Part shown: positions 23,801 to 35,810 of the stretch, piece after piece | Numbering within the stretch: the first letter of the stretch is position 1 | How the letters are laid out: each line of letters begins with the position of its first letter | NCBI GenBank assembly: GCA_947579665.1 | Contig: OX388347.1 | Location: 41,796,943 to 41,860,942 of the forward strand | From: Sympetrum striolatum | Taxonomy: Eukaryota > Arthropoda > Insecta > Odonata > Libellulidae | Length of the DNA: 64,000 nucleotides | Direction: 5' to 3' | Program-made: the position numbers and the translations under genes | The notes under the pieces: model-generated | Database searches by the model: none | What the model saw: the letters and a program-made list of their open reading frames with translations, nothing else | Told to the model about the DNA's origin: nothing

Positions 23801-25597
23801 CTGCGCTGGATATTTAATTCATTAAAGTCATTTTTTGCCTGTATTTTTATTATACGATACTTTTGCTGATGATAAATCATCATTTGCTTCTTCAGCCCAA
23901 GGGAATGAGATGAATATCATTGAGCAACACAGAAATAATTTTATTTTTATGTATATATGTTTGGCAACAAGGAATCAGACCAGGTGCAAATAGAAAAATA
24001 TTCCCTGCCAGATATTTATCCTAGTTTGATGGAACTCCTCTCTTAATATCTCCCAAAGGCAGCACGTCATACAACGTTACAACGTTATACAGCAAATAAA
24101 ATAATGTAATAACAAAAATATAACCAATTAAAAATTTTAATTACATAATTACGATATTTTAATACGCATTTTTGCACATAATTTCAATTTCGCTTTAAAT
24201 TGTAATTCGTCCTAAGATACGCATGTCTTACATTTTAAGGCATAATAATAATCTAATTTTTCTGAACAATTTTAATGTGTAAAGAGGTTCTCCAACCCTG
24301 TGATACCACATGTCATTGATATCGATTCATTAATTGCGATTGGATTCTACGTTGATTAGTTTATCAGAAGTTTTTAGCTCCTTCTATACTATTAAAGTTT
24401 ACTCATGAAAAGCAGTAAACAAATTATTTCTGATTAAATTAATAATAATTATTATTTATTGTGTGTATGAATATTTATATGTTATGTAGTGTATTATATA
24501 ATTTTATTTTGCATCATCGAGGAAATATTTTGTGTGGAAGCAAATAGGTTCAATCGTTTTTAAGGGTAATGCTTATTCCCATAATCGTCTGCAAATGTAA
24601 TCCGTTTAGCATCGGAATGTACTCGTGCAAACTTTTGCATCGTTGTGTAGCAATCGCACGTTAAATTTTGAACGCGACACTGTGGGCAGAGATTATTATT
24701 TATCACTGGGTAGGTTTGCATCGCTGGATAAGTCCCTTTGCATGGTGTAGCAGTTGATTTTTTTTACTAGATATCTGCTTATATCAATTAAGGGAAAACT
24801 TCATTAAAGGTTATTGCAGAACCATGCAATCAATTTTTTGTCCACGAAGACTCCATAGTTTCATTCAAAAGCGTAGTAATTAAAAATTATACTGAACTAC
24901 GAGAAGTTTGAAATTTTTGCACAGAATTCTGTGATCGAGTGTTTTACTGCATCTATTCATTTAATGCCAGCGAGAAGCAGAATGAAGCATTCATCATATT
25001 GAGCTGTACGTTTTCACGTCTTACATTAGCTGTAGATTTATCTCTTAATTCTGAAGATTTTGATTTTGAAAATGTAAATTTTGAGCTCCGGACCCATGCA
25101 TGTAACCCTAGAGGAGTCGTGCTAATTGGATTTAAAGTCGGTAGGTTTCTTCGAACTGTGAACAGTATGGATATGACGATATATCCATTTCTTAATCTTA
25201 ATATATCTATTCATATATAAATCATTAAATTTACCATAAATCATAACTTGATCTGTATGCGAATGAAAATAAGATTTTCTTTTTATTATTGAAAATTGCA
25301 TCACAATTTCTGCTAAAAAGTTATTCACTTTTGTAATTAGTGATCGACCAATTGTTTAGTAGCTGCATCAACTGTCTTTGATCCTATACTGATTAATTAT
25401 TTAAAAGATTGATTTGGATAAAATTAAATTTATAATCATTACACAATTTAAATTTTTACTTTCTCCAGATACTTAGTATAGAGAAAGTATTGTTTTCGTG
25501 AAAAAAAATTGACTTCGAGATTTCAACGGAAATACATGTTCTGGGGTCCCTAGAACACGTTTTTAACATTTTCGGAATGATGTCTGTGTGTATGTAT
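23800..25597. other. Intron sequence, no gene; host site of the hAT element
   Basis: AT-rich. The last 100 bp (from about 25480) is a less AT-rich, repeat-like flank into which the hAT element inserted. Nothing else recognised. Confidence 0.5.
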
Positions 25598-26682
25598 CAG
25601 TGGCGGCGGGTCCATTGGGTTCACTGGTTCACTGAACCCCCTAAGAAAACTACGGTACTATTTTCATTTATACCAATGTTCTTACCATAACCCAACTAAG
25701 CATAACACCAATTACTGGACATAACTTTTCCTTCTTTGAGTCGCGATTCCTGCCGCTTTTGGTTCCAACTAGCTTGACTTCGCGCGAGGTTCACTCCCCG
25801 AAGTGAACCCCTTCAGACGTCGCGTTATAGGGGAAGAGCGGTGAGGGGAAAGAGGGGCATTCGGCCTTTAAACATGGGCCGATTGCTGCACTATGTTGCA
25901 GCGACAGCCGACGAGAATGGCTTCATAGAATTTTCGGAAATTTGTTTTAGGCACTTTCCGGCAAATTAGAGAGTTGAAATTCGAGGAACCGCTGGAAGTC
26001 GTGTATGTTCAACGAAAACTATAAAGATACCCTCGAAGATTATCCCATGTTCGACGCTAGGCCAGGGCTAATATTCTCCAATTTAAAATGTACTGTGGCG
26101 ATTTTTCAGATTAAAAAAAATGTCTTCCCGATGACATGGAAACTTAAAACCCGGCATGTGAATAGAGATCATAAATACATTTCATATTCGCTGTTTAATG
26201 TTTCCATGATTGTTCTTGTTTCGATTCCAGAGCGCCATTTACATTCCTTTATGCATTGCAAATGGGGATAATGGAATTGTATTTTAAGATCATCCCAGTA
26301 CGATATCAACATAAAACTTTGGATTAAATAAGTTTTATATCTACCAGGTCGTTATATGTATCCATAACTCCCGAAATGTCTTGTGCTCGAGACCAAGCGG
26401 CTCTACCATTTGAAATGTATGGTGGGAATTTCAATTTTCTTTATCATTCACCAAGAAATTGAAAATTATATGGCCAGTCATGTAAACAGAAAAAATGAGC
26501 CTTTCATATTTACAATTTATCTTTTACCTTATGATCATTGGTTCGAAGCTGGGGCACCATTTGTATTCTACCATATATTTCAAAAGTGGATTGTAGAATT
26601 ACGTTTAAGGACTTTCCCGATGTGATATCGACTTGAAATTAGTATCATCAATATTCTTGCAGTATACAAGCAACTTTTACTC

Positions 26683-26683
<1 letters not shown>

Positions 26684-26724
<41 letters not shown>
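26684..26724. repeat. (TA)n microsatellite, 41 bp
   Basis: Uninterrupted alternating TA inside the hAT element, so it arose or expanded after the insertion or was part of the element. Confidence 0.97.
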
Positions 26725-26726
<2 letters not shown>

Positions 26727-26789
26727 ATAATTAATTTTAAATAAGAATTTATAAAAAAAATTATTTTTAATTGTTTCTTTAAAGAAATA

Positions 26790-27115
26790 ATTACGTTGTA
26801 CTTGGCAAAATACTTTTTAACAAATTCATGCATTTCATAAGTTTCTGCATCTGTAAGCTTTCTTCCTCTTTCTTTAATCTCTAAAAAACGGGCAACAGCA
26901 GGTCATTGGTCATAATATGCAGTTCCAACACTGTTAATTGCGATGTGTACATCCTAGTATTTATAGCTTCTCTAGAAAGGCTTGACTGTTTGTTGGATTT
27001 AAGTGAGGTATGGATTGACACAGCTCTCTCCGTGCCAGAACTATGAAAAGTTAAAGTAAGATCTGCCAGAATTAATTTGTTGAAAATTGAATGGATGTTG
27101 TGATACCTTCCAGTA
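26790..27115 (-). pseudogene. Degraded hAT transposase C-terminal region
   Basis: A minus-strand frame from about 27110 reads SSGTERAVSIHTSLKSNKQS followed by SLSREAINTRM. This corresponds to the hAT dimerisation-region pattern S-S-A-E-x-E-R-x-F-S...I-K-x-x-x-R-x-x-L-S...L-x-x-x-M. A one-base frame change then leads to INSVGTAYYDQ, a stop, and VARFLEIKERGRKLTDAETY. The order and spacing fit one ancestral ORF running on the minus strand. The frameshift and stop make it non-functional. I did not trace the N-terminal and catalytic parts. Confidence 0.72.
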
Positions 27116-28278
27116 ATGGTAAAGCCTAGCTATTGACGAAGTCATGGCTGGAGGAGGAGGAACATAGGGCCAGCCACCTTCCCGAACTCTATTCCTGAAA
27201 AGAAACATTTTATCCAAACTCTAGCATTTAACGCTTCCTGACTTTGGTTTAACACGCGTAGAACTTGAGTTTTTTCCTTATTTGCCGGTGCCTAATACTG
27301 TCTCTGGGCGACAAAACTTGGCACTAGCTATTCGTGTCGCCTACTTTGCATGTTATTTTATGCACTGGTGTCTGCAGCTATCTAATGGCTACCCATAATG
27401 CGCTGCAATATTGTGAATTTACGGTTTTTTTTCGTATCCAGTGTACTTATTCAGTTACCGGTGTTGTGGTTGCTTGTGGCGTATTCAGTATGTAAACCAA
27501 CTGCGTTACTTGTTTTTGAACAGTTTTTCTCGCTCTTTATGATGAATAATGTCCTATTTCTGAAAGGGATTAATTTTTCCTCTATTTCTGTTTAAGAAAA
27601 ATGTGCAATAAAAGAAGTAGGAAGTCCTATTCCTTTACTGAACCTATCTCAGAGTCAGAGAAGCAAAGGTAGGCAATACTTCCGAGTGTTTAAGCCATAG
27701 ATATATGAGAGAAACAGTTGGATTTGTGGCTGCGACTCTTCTAATGGGCTATACTGTTTCCCTTGTTTGTTCTTTGCGAAAGACAAGGACGCGACCTGGG
27801 CAAAAATAGGTGTATTTGATTTGGGGCATTAATCTCAAAAAATTATTCGGTGACAGTCCTGCCAAATAATTTAACCCTGAATAAAACAATATAAGGTAAT
27901 TAATTTATTTTCTTATGATTGTATTTGATATTTCGAAAAATAAATACAACTTGAATATTAATATGTATTTTGGTCTTTAAAAATATATACGACATATGAA
28001 TCGCTAATTTAAATAAAAAACTTAATTTTCGAGAATATAAGGATTTTTTACAACAAAGGCATATATTGATTCAACCCGAAATATTAATTTTCAACTTCAA
28101 TTTTCAATTTCTACTGCTTATATCCGCGGTTGTTGTGAATTATACTGCGTCCATGTAAGCAGAGGCAATGTTCTAGTATGAGCCAGAATATTTAACCGTA
28201 ATCGCGGCCACTTAAAAATATACGAATTTTGAAGTGAACCCTCTGTTTTTTTTGTCACGCGCCACCACTGGTATGTAT

Positions 28279-28990
28279 GTTTTATTATTATTATATACTG
28301 CCAGGTAGGGGAGTGGACTGGATTCCAAATATACTATCTGGCGTAGTCTTTATTATTGTTAATAGTTTGTATCGGTCGTGTGTTATTTTGCTCTTCGTTC
28401 TTATTTTGATTTCGTTTCCATCGCCTATTATAATCAGTTTTGTGATTCATCCTATGGTGGTGCTTGCAGTAGACACAAAAGACCAATTTCATCGTTTTTC
28501 TTCGAACATGTCCCGAAAAACATTATTTATAACGTTTGTTACGTAAAAGTTAATATGACATAAATTAATCACTTACATATCTTCCAAGTTAAGATTGAAT
28601 ATAAAGTTCGAAAATACTGTCGTAGATAAATATCTACATTTTGAATATGGAGTGCTGGCCACATCAGATTTTTTTCTTTAGTGACTGCATATTGTCTTTG
28701 GATCCCATATCAATTCGAAGATTAAAAGTAATTAATTATTAAAAAGGTTGGTTAAAATTAAATTAAACTATTAATTTTTATAATTTTTTTTTTCAGTTAA
28801 TTTCAATTAGAATAATTTGTAATGTATTTTTATATTTATATGATACTTATCTGTGCAATTGGAATACACTTACGGTAAGACGGTACAACTAAACGTTAAC
28901 TACAAAATTGTAGGTCCTGAAATTACAGACAAAATGGCTAACGTCTCTTCGATTTATAACAGGGAATTTCAGGCTTAAATATATCTCACG
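28279..28990. other. Intron sequence, no gene
   Basis: AT-rich. Open frames at 28277-28563 overlap in two registers and are hydrophobic from T-rich composition. No supportable product. Confidence 0.5.
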
Positions 28991-29270
28991 TCTTCCCATC
29001 GCCGATAAACCGATTGAATACTCGAGGGAGGTCGCCAAATAAACCTAAAATCGTATCGAGAGAAGATGCGAGGGAGAGAGTTTTTGCTGGAAAAGGAGGA
29101 GAAAGGAGCTGAGGAATTGTGAGGGTGAAAATTAAAGTGGCAGAAGCAGAAGATGGGAGGTTAACGGGGTGCGAGGAGCGGATGAGATTCACGCAAGGGT
29201 AAGAAAAGGGTGGAGAAAAAAATTGGGAATCCGAGGGAAACCTTAAAGTGAAAGTAAATGCGACATTTCG
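28990..29270. other. Purine-rich GC island
   Basis: The + strand is rich in GAGGGAG/GGAGAAAGGAG runs. There is no coding evidence. The composition resembles the islands at 35.4, 40.4 and 45.8 kb. Confidence 0.45.
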
Positions 29271-32200
29271 GAAAGCACGGAGAAATATGAAAGTCTTTCT
29301 GGAAAAGAGAAATAGTATTCATCACACCGTCGTTGTTTATTCCGTAATTAAAGGGGAATATTATCTATGGAAGGAATAAAAACGACGTTTAGAATATATT
29401 TATGAGATGTCGATGAATCTAAAAATGGATTGTTATATCTTGCATGACTTCAATAGTCTAGTACCACATTGATTGTGTTTTATGACCTGATTGACGACAG
29501 TAATCACGAGGTCAGTGAACAAAATTTTCAAATTTCTCTTATGGGTAATAGTTGGCCTCAAATGGATATTTACTGATGCATAACTGACAAGTTATGAATA
29601 TTTAAGAACCTAATTTCAATATTTAACAATTAACTCACCTACGTAAACTGTCGGTCTTTTCCTGTAAATGTGTTAAATGCTGACCACCTTAAATATGTTG
29701 AGACATGATGTTTCTCATCAGAAGTACAACAGTTTGAAACCATCACCTCTTTATTATTAACGCCATCTTTATTAACATAAATTTAAATTTTCCCAGTTTA
29801 TTTCAATATACTAATGGTACATTTAAATGTATATTATTCAAAATATTTATTGCTGTTTAAGATGGAATAGGAACGTTCACAGTGATATGTCCTAATTGTA
29901 CGTATGCGCAACCATTAAAGTCAGCTGGATTACTATAATTTCTATGAAACTGAAAATGTATGTTAGAGAAAAAATTTCCAGGTTTGAGTTATTGTACTGT
30001 AAACCGCTATAAAAAGTATTAGTTTAGTCTTCTCCAAGCCTTATTTAAATATCCTTTATATGTTCAGATACGGATGTTACTGATGATTTTTCTGGATCAA
30101 AAATGAGCCAATCGGCAAAAGTGTGTTTGATTGATACTGCTGAACTGTTGATATCGCTGGGCATTTTAACTATGAATGTATTTCGTTCAACTTAGTGTAT
30201 GTATCATTATAAATTATTCAGAAACCAACTGCAGTGAAATTTATTTAAAACTATAAGAGCATCGCAATGATAATGACTCATAATAAATCGATACGTTTCC
30301 TTTTTTCATCAATTAAAATTTTTCACTCTCTTCTTAGACGAAATAAGAAGACTAGATGTTTCTCATCAATTTTCAGTAAAAATGATCTTGAGTCATCTAT
30401 AATTTTCTGGATCCTTCAAGATGAAAGATTCCTGCCAGACAAAAGAATTTCTATGAATGCCATAAGAATATTTTGTTCGAACGCAGCCTCAATGTAAATC
30501 TCATTACCTCTTTTCAAATTTCTTTCAAAATTACGTACATCCTTTGAGCGTCGTATCTTGGTGCCTTTTTATTGTCTTATTCTGTGAGCACAAAGGAATG
30601 AATACATTTTACTAAAATTAATAGAATACTATACATATTGAATTTCTCGTGGAAGTATCCCTTGTTTTCCCCTGTTTTCGTAATCTTCATTTTTCCCCAT
30701 TTTTGGGAATGAAACATGTTTTCTTTGTCCCGACGGAGAGGAGTTCTTTGCAATTTAAATAAGGCGGATAAAAGTTTGGAATAAATACAATTCATGCTAA
30801 TAGAGGTATTCTTTGGAAGTTGAGACTTTGGAATAAAAACAACGGCTCGAATAAAAGAATGGTTCTGATATAAGTTTGAAATTCCTTGCTTGATTCGACG
30901 TAATACGGGAAGAGTTACCCGTATAAAAATATGCTGGTGTAAATAGAGCAGTGTGGTTGATGATTATCTCGAAAAGTTTTTTCCATCCTCCATTTATTCG
31001 CAAAAGTTTGAAACGCGGGACTTATTAGCGTGTTTTAATTGTTCGTTTGTTGCAACTACTATCTGCGGTATACATACTGAACGCTTCTCAACAATTTGGT
31101 GTTCCGATCATCGTCTGCAAAGGAAATTTCGTGCTTCATTTTGAAAACAACTGCATAATCAACCCCAGCAACGATTTTCATGTTTTGCATTTAAATTTCC
31201 ATAAATTTCGCATTGAATTTCATGCTCAGTATGTATGTCAAACTCAAAAACGATTGTGCACAAGAATGATATGGCATGCGAGTCCAGTCACCTGATGCCA
31301 TTTTGTTTCATTAAAGTTTGAAATTCATTCGTCCTCGAATGCTAAAAACCTTTCTGCCGAGCTTTTAATTTGGAATCATTGTTTATATTACATTCATATC
31401 CAAAAACACTGTTTAACACCAGAAAAATGTTTATAGTTTGGTTTAAATCCTTTTTCTAATCATTTGACTTATTTTGATTTACTCTATGTGTTTGATTACA
31501 TTTATCACGTATTCAGTTCATCATAAGTAATCAACAAAAATCATCTTCTTTGGTTTTTGATCCAAAGTATTTGATAAAACATTCCATTTGTAAAAAAATT
31601 CACTTTCCAAGAAGATGTTTGGGGATTTTGGATTATCCTCTAATTAGAAGAAAATAGTAGGATCCAGCTATATCTTAACAACTTTTTGAAAAATACTCTA
31701 ACCACCGCTTGAAGAAGCTAAGAGTAAAGTATATGTTGCGGTTCTGCATAATACATGTAACTATGAAAGACTTATTAAAAAAAAACCCTAAACATAAAAT
31801 AAATTTTGCATGGTGTCAGTCTTATCTGGCATCTACCACTAACCCAATCAACACTGGAATGATAGTAGAGCATTTATTGTAATTAATTCTTTCTTATCTT
31901 TAGAGATAACATTTCATTTTTTCAATTGAGATGATCATATTTACAAACACATAAACCCAAAGGAACTTCATAATTATGACTACCTGAGAGTTACAAATTT
32001 AAGTGGAAATAACGTCAATGCGTAATTCAGTTTAGTCCCTGTTTTTATATCCAAGCTTCTTTCGTGGATCTTTGGCTACTTTCACCAAACAAGAATAAGC
32101 ACGAAAGCAGGGGAAAACAAAAAAGACCTCGAATTCTCGTAGTTTTCAAAATAACATTGGAAAGAGGAAAGAAAAGCAAAGACAATGGGCATCTACTTCT

Positions 32201-33425
32201 CTAAGGATCGTAAAAAGAAACTGGTAAGGTATAGAAAAACAAAAAAATCCTGTGTAACATCATCGGAAGTATAAGGAGCTATACCAATGGTAGCTATATA
32301 CCCTAATCTTTCGATCGATTATCGATGATATTATATTTCTCTGCTAGTTTCCAAATTAGCAAGCAAACCAACGTTTTAATTAAACAGATTGCTTATATAT
32401 CTTTTATTGAAGCGCATCATGTTTGTATTCGAATAGATATTGGATATATATAGGCATATATAGTTCATAGGAGGTATATTTCATTGCTTCTATCTATTAC
32501 AGCTTGTAAACTCTTGAGATTTAATTAAATATATTTGTATAAAGATATGCTAACTATTCTTAACAAAACAAAATATTTAAAAATATATTCCGAGTTCATC
32601 TCTCGTTAATATTAACAAATTGGTAGACTGAATAAATAACGCTATTACTTTTATTTTATTTTTAATTTTAATGTAAAATTACTAATTTGACCGTAAAATT
32701 TGCTCAATTTCCCTCGACAATGCCTTTCGAAATTATAGGGCTTTCATAAATAAATGTCGTAAATTCACGAGGCATTAAGCAATTAGGATACCAACTGTCC
32801 GATAGTATATCAATTGCATATTCAGGGGAATTTGTTTGGTCAGGAAATTACAGCGCACAGAGATACTTTGATAAAGGTTTTATTTCCCAGGGTAAAAATA
32901 TGAAAGCTAATATAATTCCGCTGCCATAATTTGAAAAGGATTTTTAGAGAACCCGCTTCAAATCTCTAAATAGATCAAATTATCCCAATATAAAGCCTTC
33001 CCTTGATGCTATTAATGAACAAACGAGTGGATTTCAATTCAAAACATTTCAACCCTGAAATGGACATATCGCTACTGTGGCAGCTTATGAAGCAGCCTTT
33101 TCAATTCATTAATATGCATGAAATTTACTTCTAATTGGGTATGATACATGAATGGACGAATTGCAGTTCCCTCGGATATCCAAGTTTAAATTAAATACGG
33201 GATTATTTTAATCCAGAATAAGCAATACTCAAGTAAACAAATGATTGGTCTATACATAACTGGAATAAATACTGAGGTGATTACGGATTATATAAGGTTT
33301 AATCAAGAGATATTAAAAAACGTAAGTTACAGTAAATATGTTAATTATTCGAATCTTTTTTAATTTGAACTCTTATGACAGTCGGTAGCTTTAATACTCC
33401 ATCCTTTGAAAATAAGGACTTAATT
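29270..33425. other. Intron sequence without recognised features
   Basis: About 4 kb of AT-rich DNA. Short frames on both strands match nothing known to me. Small local palindromes (for example ACGGG...CCCGT near 30906) are not convincing elements. Confidence 0.55.
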
Positions 33426-33429
33426 TAAC

Positions 33430-33497
33430 ACATCTACATCTACATTAATATCTTACAAGCCGCCCTTCGGCGTGTGGCAGGGGTGTAACACTGATTT
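33430..33497 (-). mobile_element. Very short LINE 3'-tail insertion, minus strand
   Basis: The + strand reads ACATCTACATCTACATTAAT, then ACAAGCCGCCCTTCGGCGTG and TGGCAGGGGTGTAACAC. This is nearly identical to the 3' UTR and (GTAGAT)n tail of the LINE at 11.38-11.46 kb, in the same orientation. Only the terminal 65-70 bp is present, as expected for an extremely 5'-truncated insertion or a SINE that borrowed this LINE tail. Confidence 0.8.
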
Positions 33498-33499
33498 TA

Positions 33500-35325
33500 A
33501 TACAATTTAAACATATCTACGTAATATGAAACTCTTTTAATTTAAACATAAATACTTTCCATTTTACAAACTCCTCGTATGTATAATTTTTATTGAATTG
33601 ATTTTTTTAAATATTGTTTCTAACTTCCACAATTGTTTACATTAAAATACATTTTTTTCCATATTTACGAATAACCTTATATTAATAAATATACTAAGCC
33701 TCATAGTTGCCATTGTGTTTCCTAGCATTCTCTACGCCATATATGGTCGTCCAAAGTGCATATATATTGAAGAAGTCTGGAAGTGTCTTTCTCGTATAAT
33801 TTTATCTATCTGTATTTTCTCTTCGTATTTGTGCCTAATCTAAGAGCGTACGTTCAGAGTGGAGAGAGACTACTGAGTGGACATTGGAGAAAGCCTAACA
33901 GGATAATTAAGTGGTCAACTCTATTTTTCTATCCTACCGGTTTCTTTTTCCAATTCGAAGAGAAGAAGACGCCCGTTGTCTTTGTTTTTCTTGGCTCTGT
34001 AATGTTATTTTCGAAACTTCGAGAAGTTGAGGACCTCTCTGCTTGCTTCTTATTCTGTGTTTATTTTTGTTTCCAGTGTGGTGGAACGAAGGATAAGTTC
34101 ATCGTCCTTATCCATACACAAAGTCTCGCAAGGATCCTACCTTCTTTTCCTATACCAAGCAATAATTTATATTAAGAAAATCAGTGTTTATCTGCATATT
34201 TTACGCGTAAAAATGCTTTCATACGTCTACTAGCAGAGGTAATTCGTTTTTTTCTGGATTCAGTTTTACTCATAATATTATTTTACTTTGGATTTCAAAA
34301 CGTAATTTCCAAATGAACTTAATAAAATCTATGTGGTAAGAGTGGGCAACACTCAATATTATTTGGTCTATTATCGGTGCCACACAAACGCGAAGGTTAA
34401 TGGTTACTTAAAATAATGCTTAATCTCTTCACTGGAGATTTGGCAAAACTATTACCTTGCGAATACTGGAATATTCAATTCTCTTTATTCATTTTTTATA
34501 ACTAAGTATCTAGTAGTTTTTTTTTAATAGATTAAGTATCTTGAAAAGTATTTGAATTCCATTAAATTTGTAAAGGACCACTTGGAAAAATTCTAGAGGT
34601 ACAAATGCACTTTAAATTTTTTAAGACTTTCCCTGCCAAAATTAGGTGTTAATTCTATACATTCGTTATTTTGAATCATTAACATAAGTATATTCTAAGT
34701 TGAAAAATATTCGTAATGGATTACTTCCGCCTTCACTTCGTGGAACCTTCTTATATCATTCCAGGAAAACTTTTCATTTGGAAACCAAACTATTTTTGAG
34801 TATTTATTCACCATGAATAATGTTGAAAAACAATATTCATGACATTCTATGGTATTTCCGTTAAATCCTTCAGGGCCTAATTTGTCCATCTCTAGTATGG
34901 AATTTATTTTTAAGCTATGCAATGGGAGAAACAAAGCCATTGCTATATTCGGCAGGCCTCTTAATTTACAACACGCCCAATTTCAAAAGTATTTTATCGT
35001 CAAAATTTCCACTTAAGTGCACTTTTATTGAGAATCTCATCATCCTCGTCACTTAGTTCCATTGGAGATTTATGAGACAGTATATTTTTTAAGATAATTC
35101 CGCGTAAAATTTTCTTAGATTCTTGATTAGTCCAGTCTTGGTGTTTTAAGTCACTCCATCCCCTCCCAAACGGATGCTTAGCACAAAGAATACATTATTA
35201 ATTTTACTTAGCAGCTCCTTTTTATCGAGAAATATCGACTGGAAAGAGAATAGTATACTAACGGGGCATTCGGAAGAGTTTTTTGTCCCACCTTAATGAA
35301 AGCTGTTTAATCTTACTCTGTCCTT
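33500..35325. other. Intron sequence; an unexplained 130-residue frame at 33783-34175
   Basis: The + strand frame 33783-34175 is rich in Phe, Leu and Val with hydrophobic stretches. It has no similarity I can name and sits in T-rich DNA, so a chance frame is most likely. Nothing else supported. Confidence 0.4.
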
Positions 35326-35329
35326 AAAT

Positions 35330-35810
35330 CTCTCCTTTTATTACCTCCGCGCCTTTTCGATTCATTACTCATTGTGGGCCGGGCAAACCTTTCCGCTGAA
35401 AAGAGAGCGGAATGGCTTAAATTGGGGAGTAAAGGGAGATTGAGGGAAGAATGCCAAAGCATGGATACAAAGGAATGGGGTGTTTTGTGTAGGATGAAGA
35501 ATGGAAAGTGGAAAATTGTGACGACGTAAATACGAAGGAGGAATTGAAAGAAAAGTGGAAGAAGGGATCGGAAAAGCGGTCCAGAAAGAGAATTTCGAGA
35601 TGAGAAAAGAAAGGACCCGAGTACAATACGTTAAAAGAAAGTCGACGGCCCTTCAGTTATTCTGAGGAGAAAATTGCCGAGTTCCGTACTATGCAACTCT
35701 TCGCTTAGAATGGGCGATTTAGAGAAATTCGCGCTCAAGAGTACTCTGGAAGGAGCCCTTTCCTGGAAGGGAAGTTGGAAAAGAGTTGCGTTTTTCACAA
35801 TTAAGTCCTA
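35330..35810. other. GC- and purine-rich intronic island
   Basis: The + strand is strongly G/A-rich from about 35400 to 35630 (repeated GGAA, GAAG, GAAAG). GC is higher than in the flanks. The minus-strand frame here is Ser/Phe/Pro-rich from the skew alone. No product recognised. Confidence 0.45.

Larger units (their letters stand above)
25598..28270 (-). mobile_element. hAT-superfamily DNA transposon, full length but decayed
   Basis: A 2,673-bp element flanked by a perfect 8-bp target duplication, GTATGTAT, at 25590-25597 and 28271-28278. The termini are CAGTGGCGGCGGGTCC on the left and, read inward, CAGTGGTGGCGCGTGA on the right. The 8-bp duplication and CAGTGG ends are diagnostic of hAT elements. 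GGTTCACT/GAACC-type subterminal motifs occur near both ends. Inside, a broken transposase C-terminus is readable on the minus strand (about 26790-27115). The element contains a (TA)n run at 26684-26724. Confidence 0.92.

Noticed and set aside
33783..34175. 130-residue hydrophobic frame
   Set aside because: The Phe/Leu/Val richness follows from T-rich DNA. No signal peptide or family pattern is convincing.
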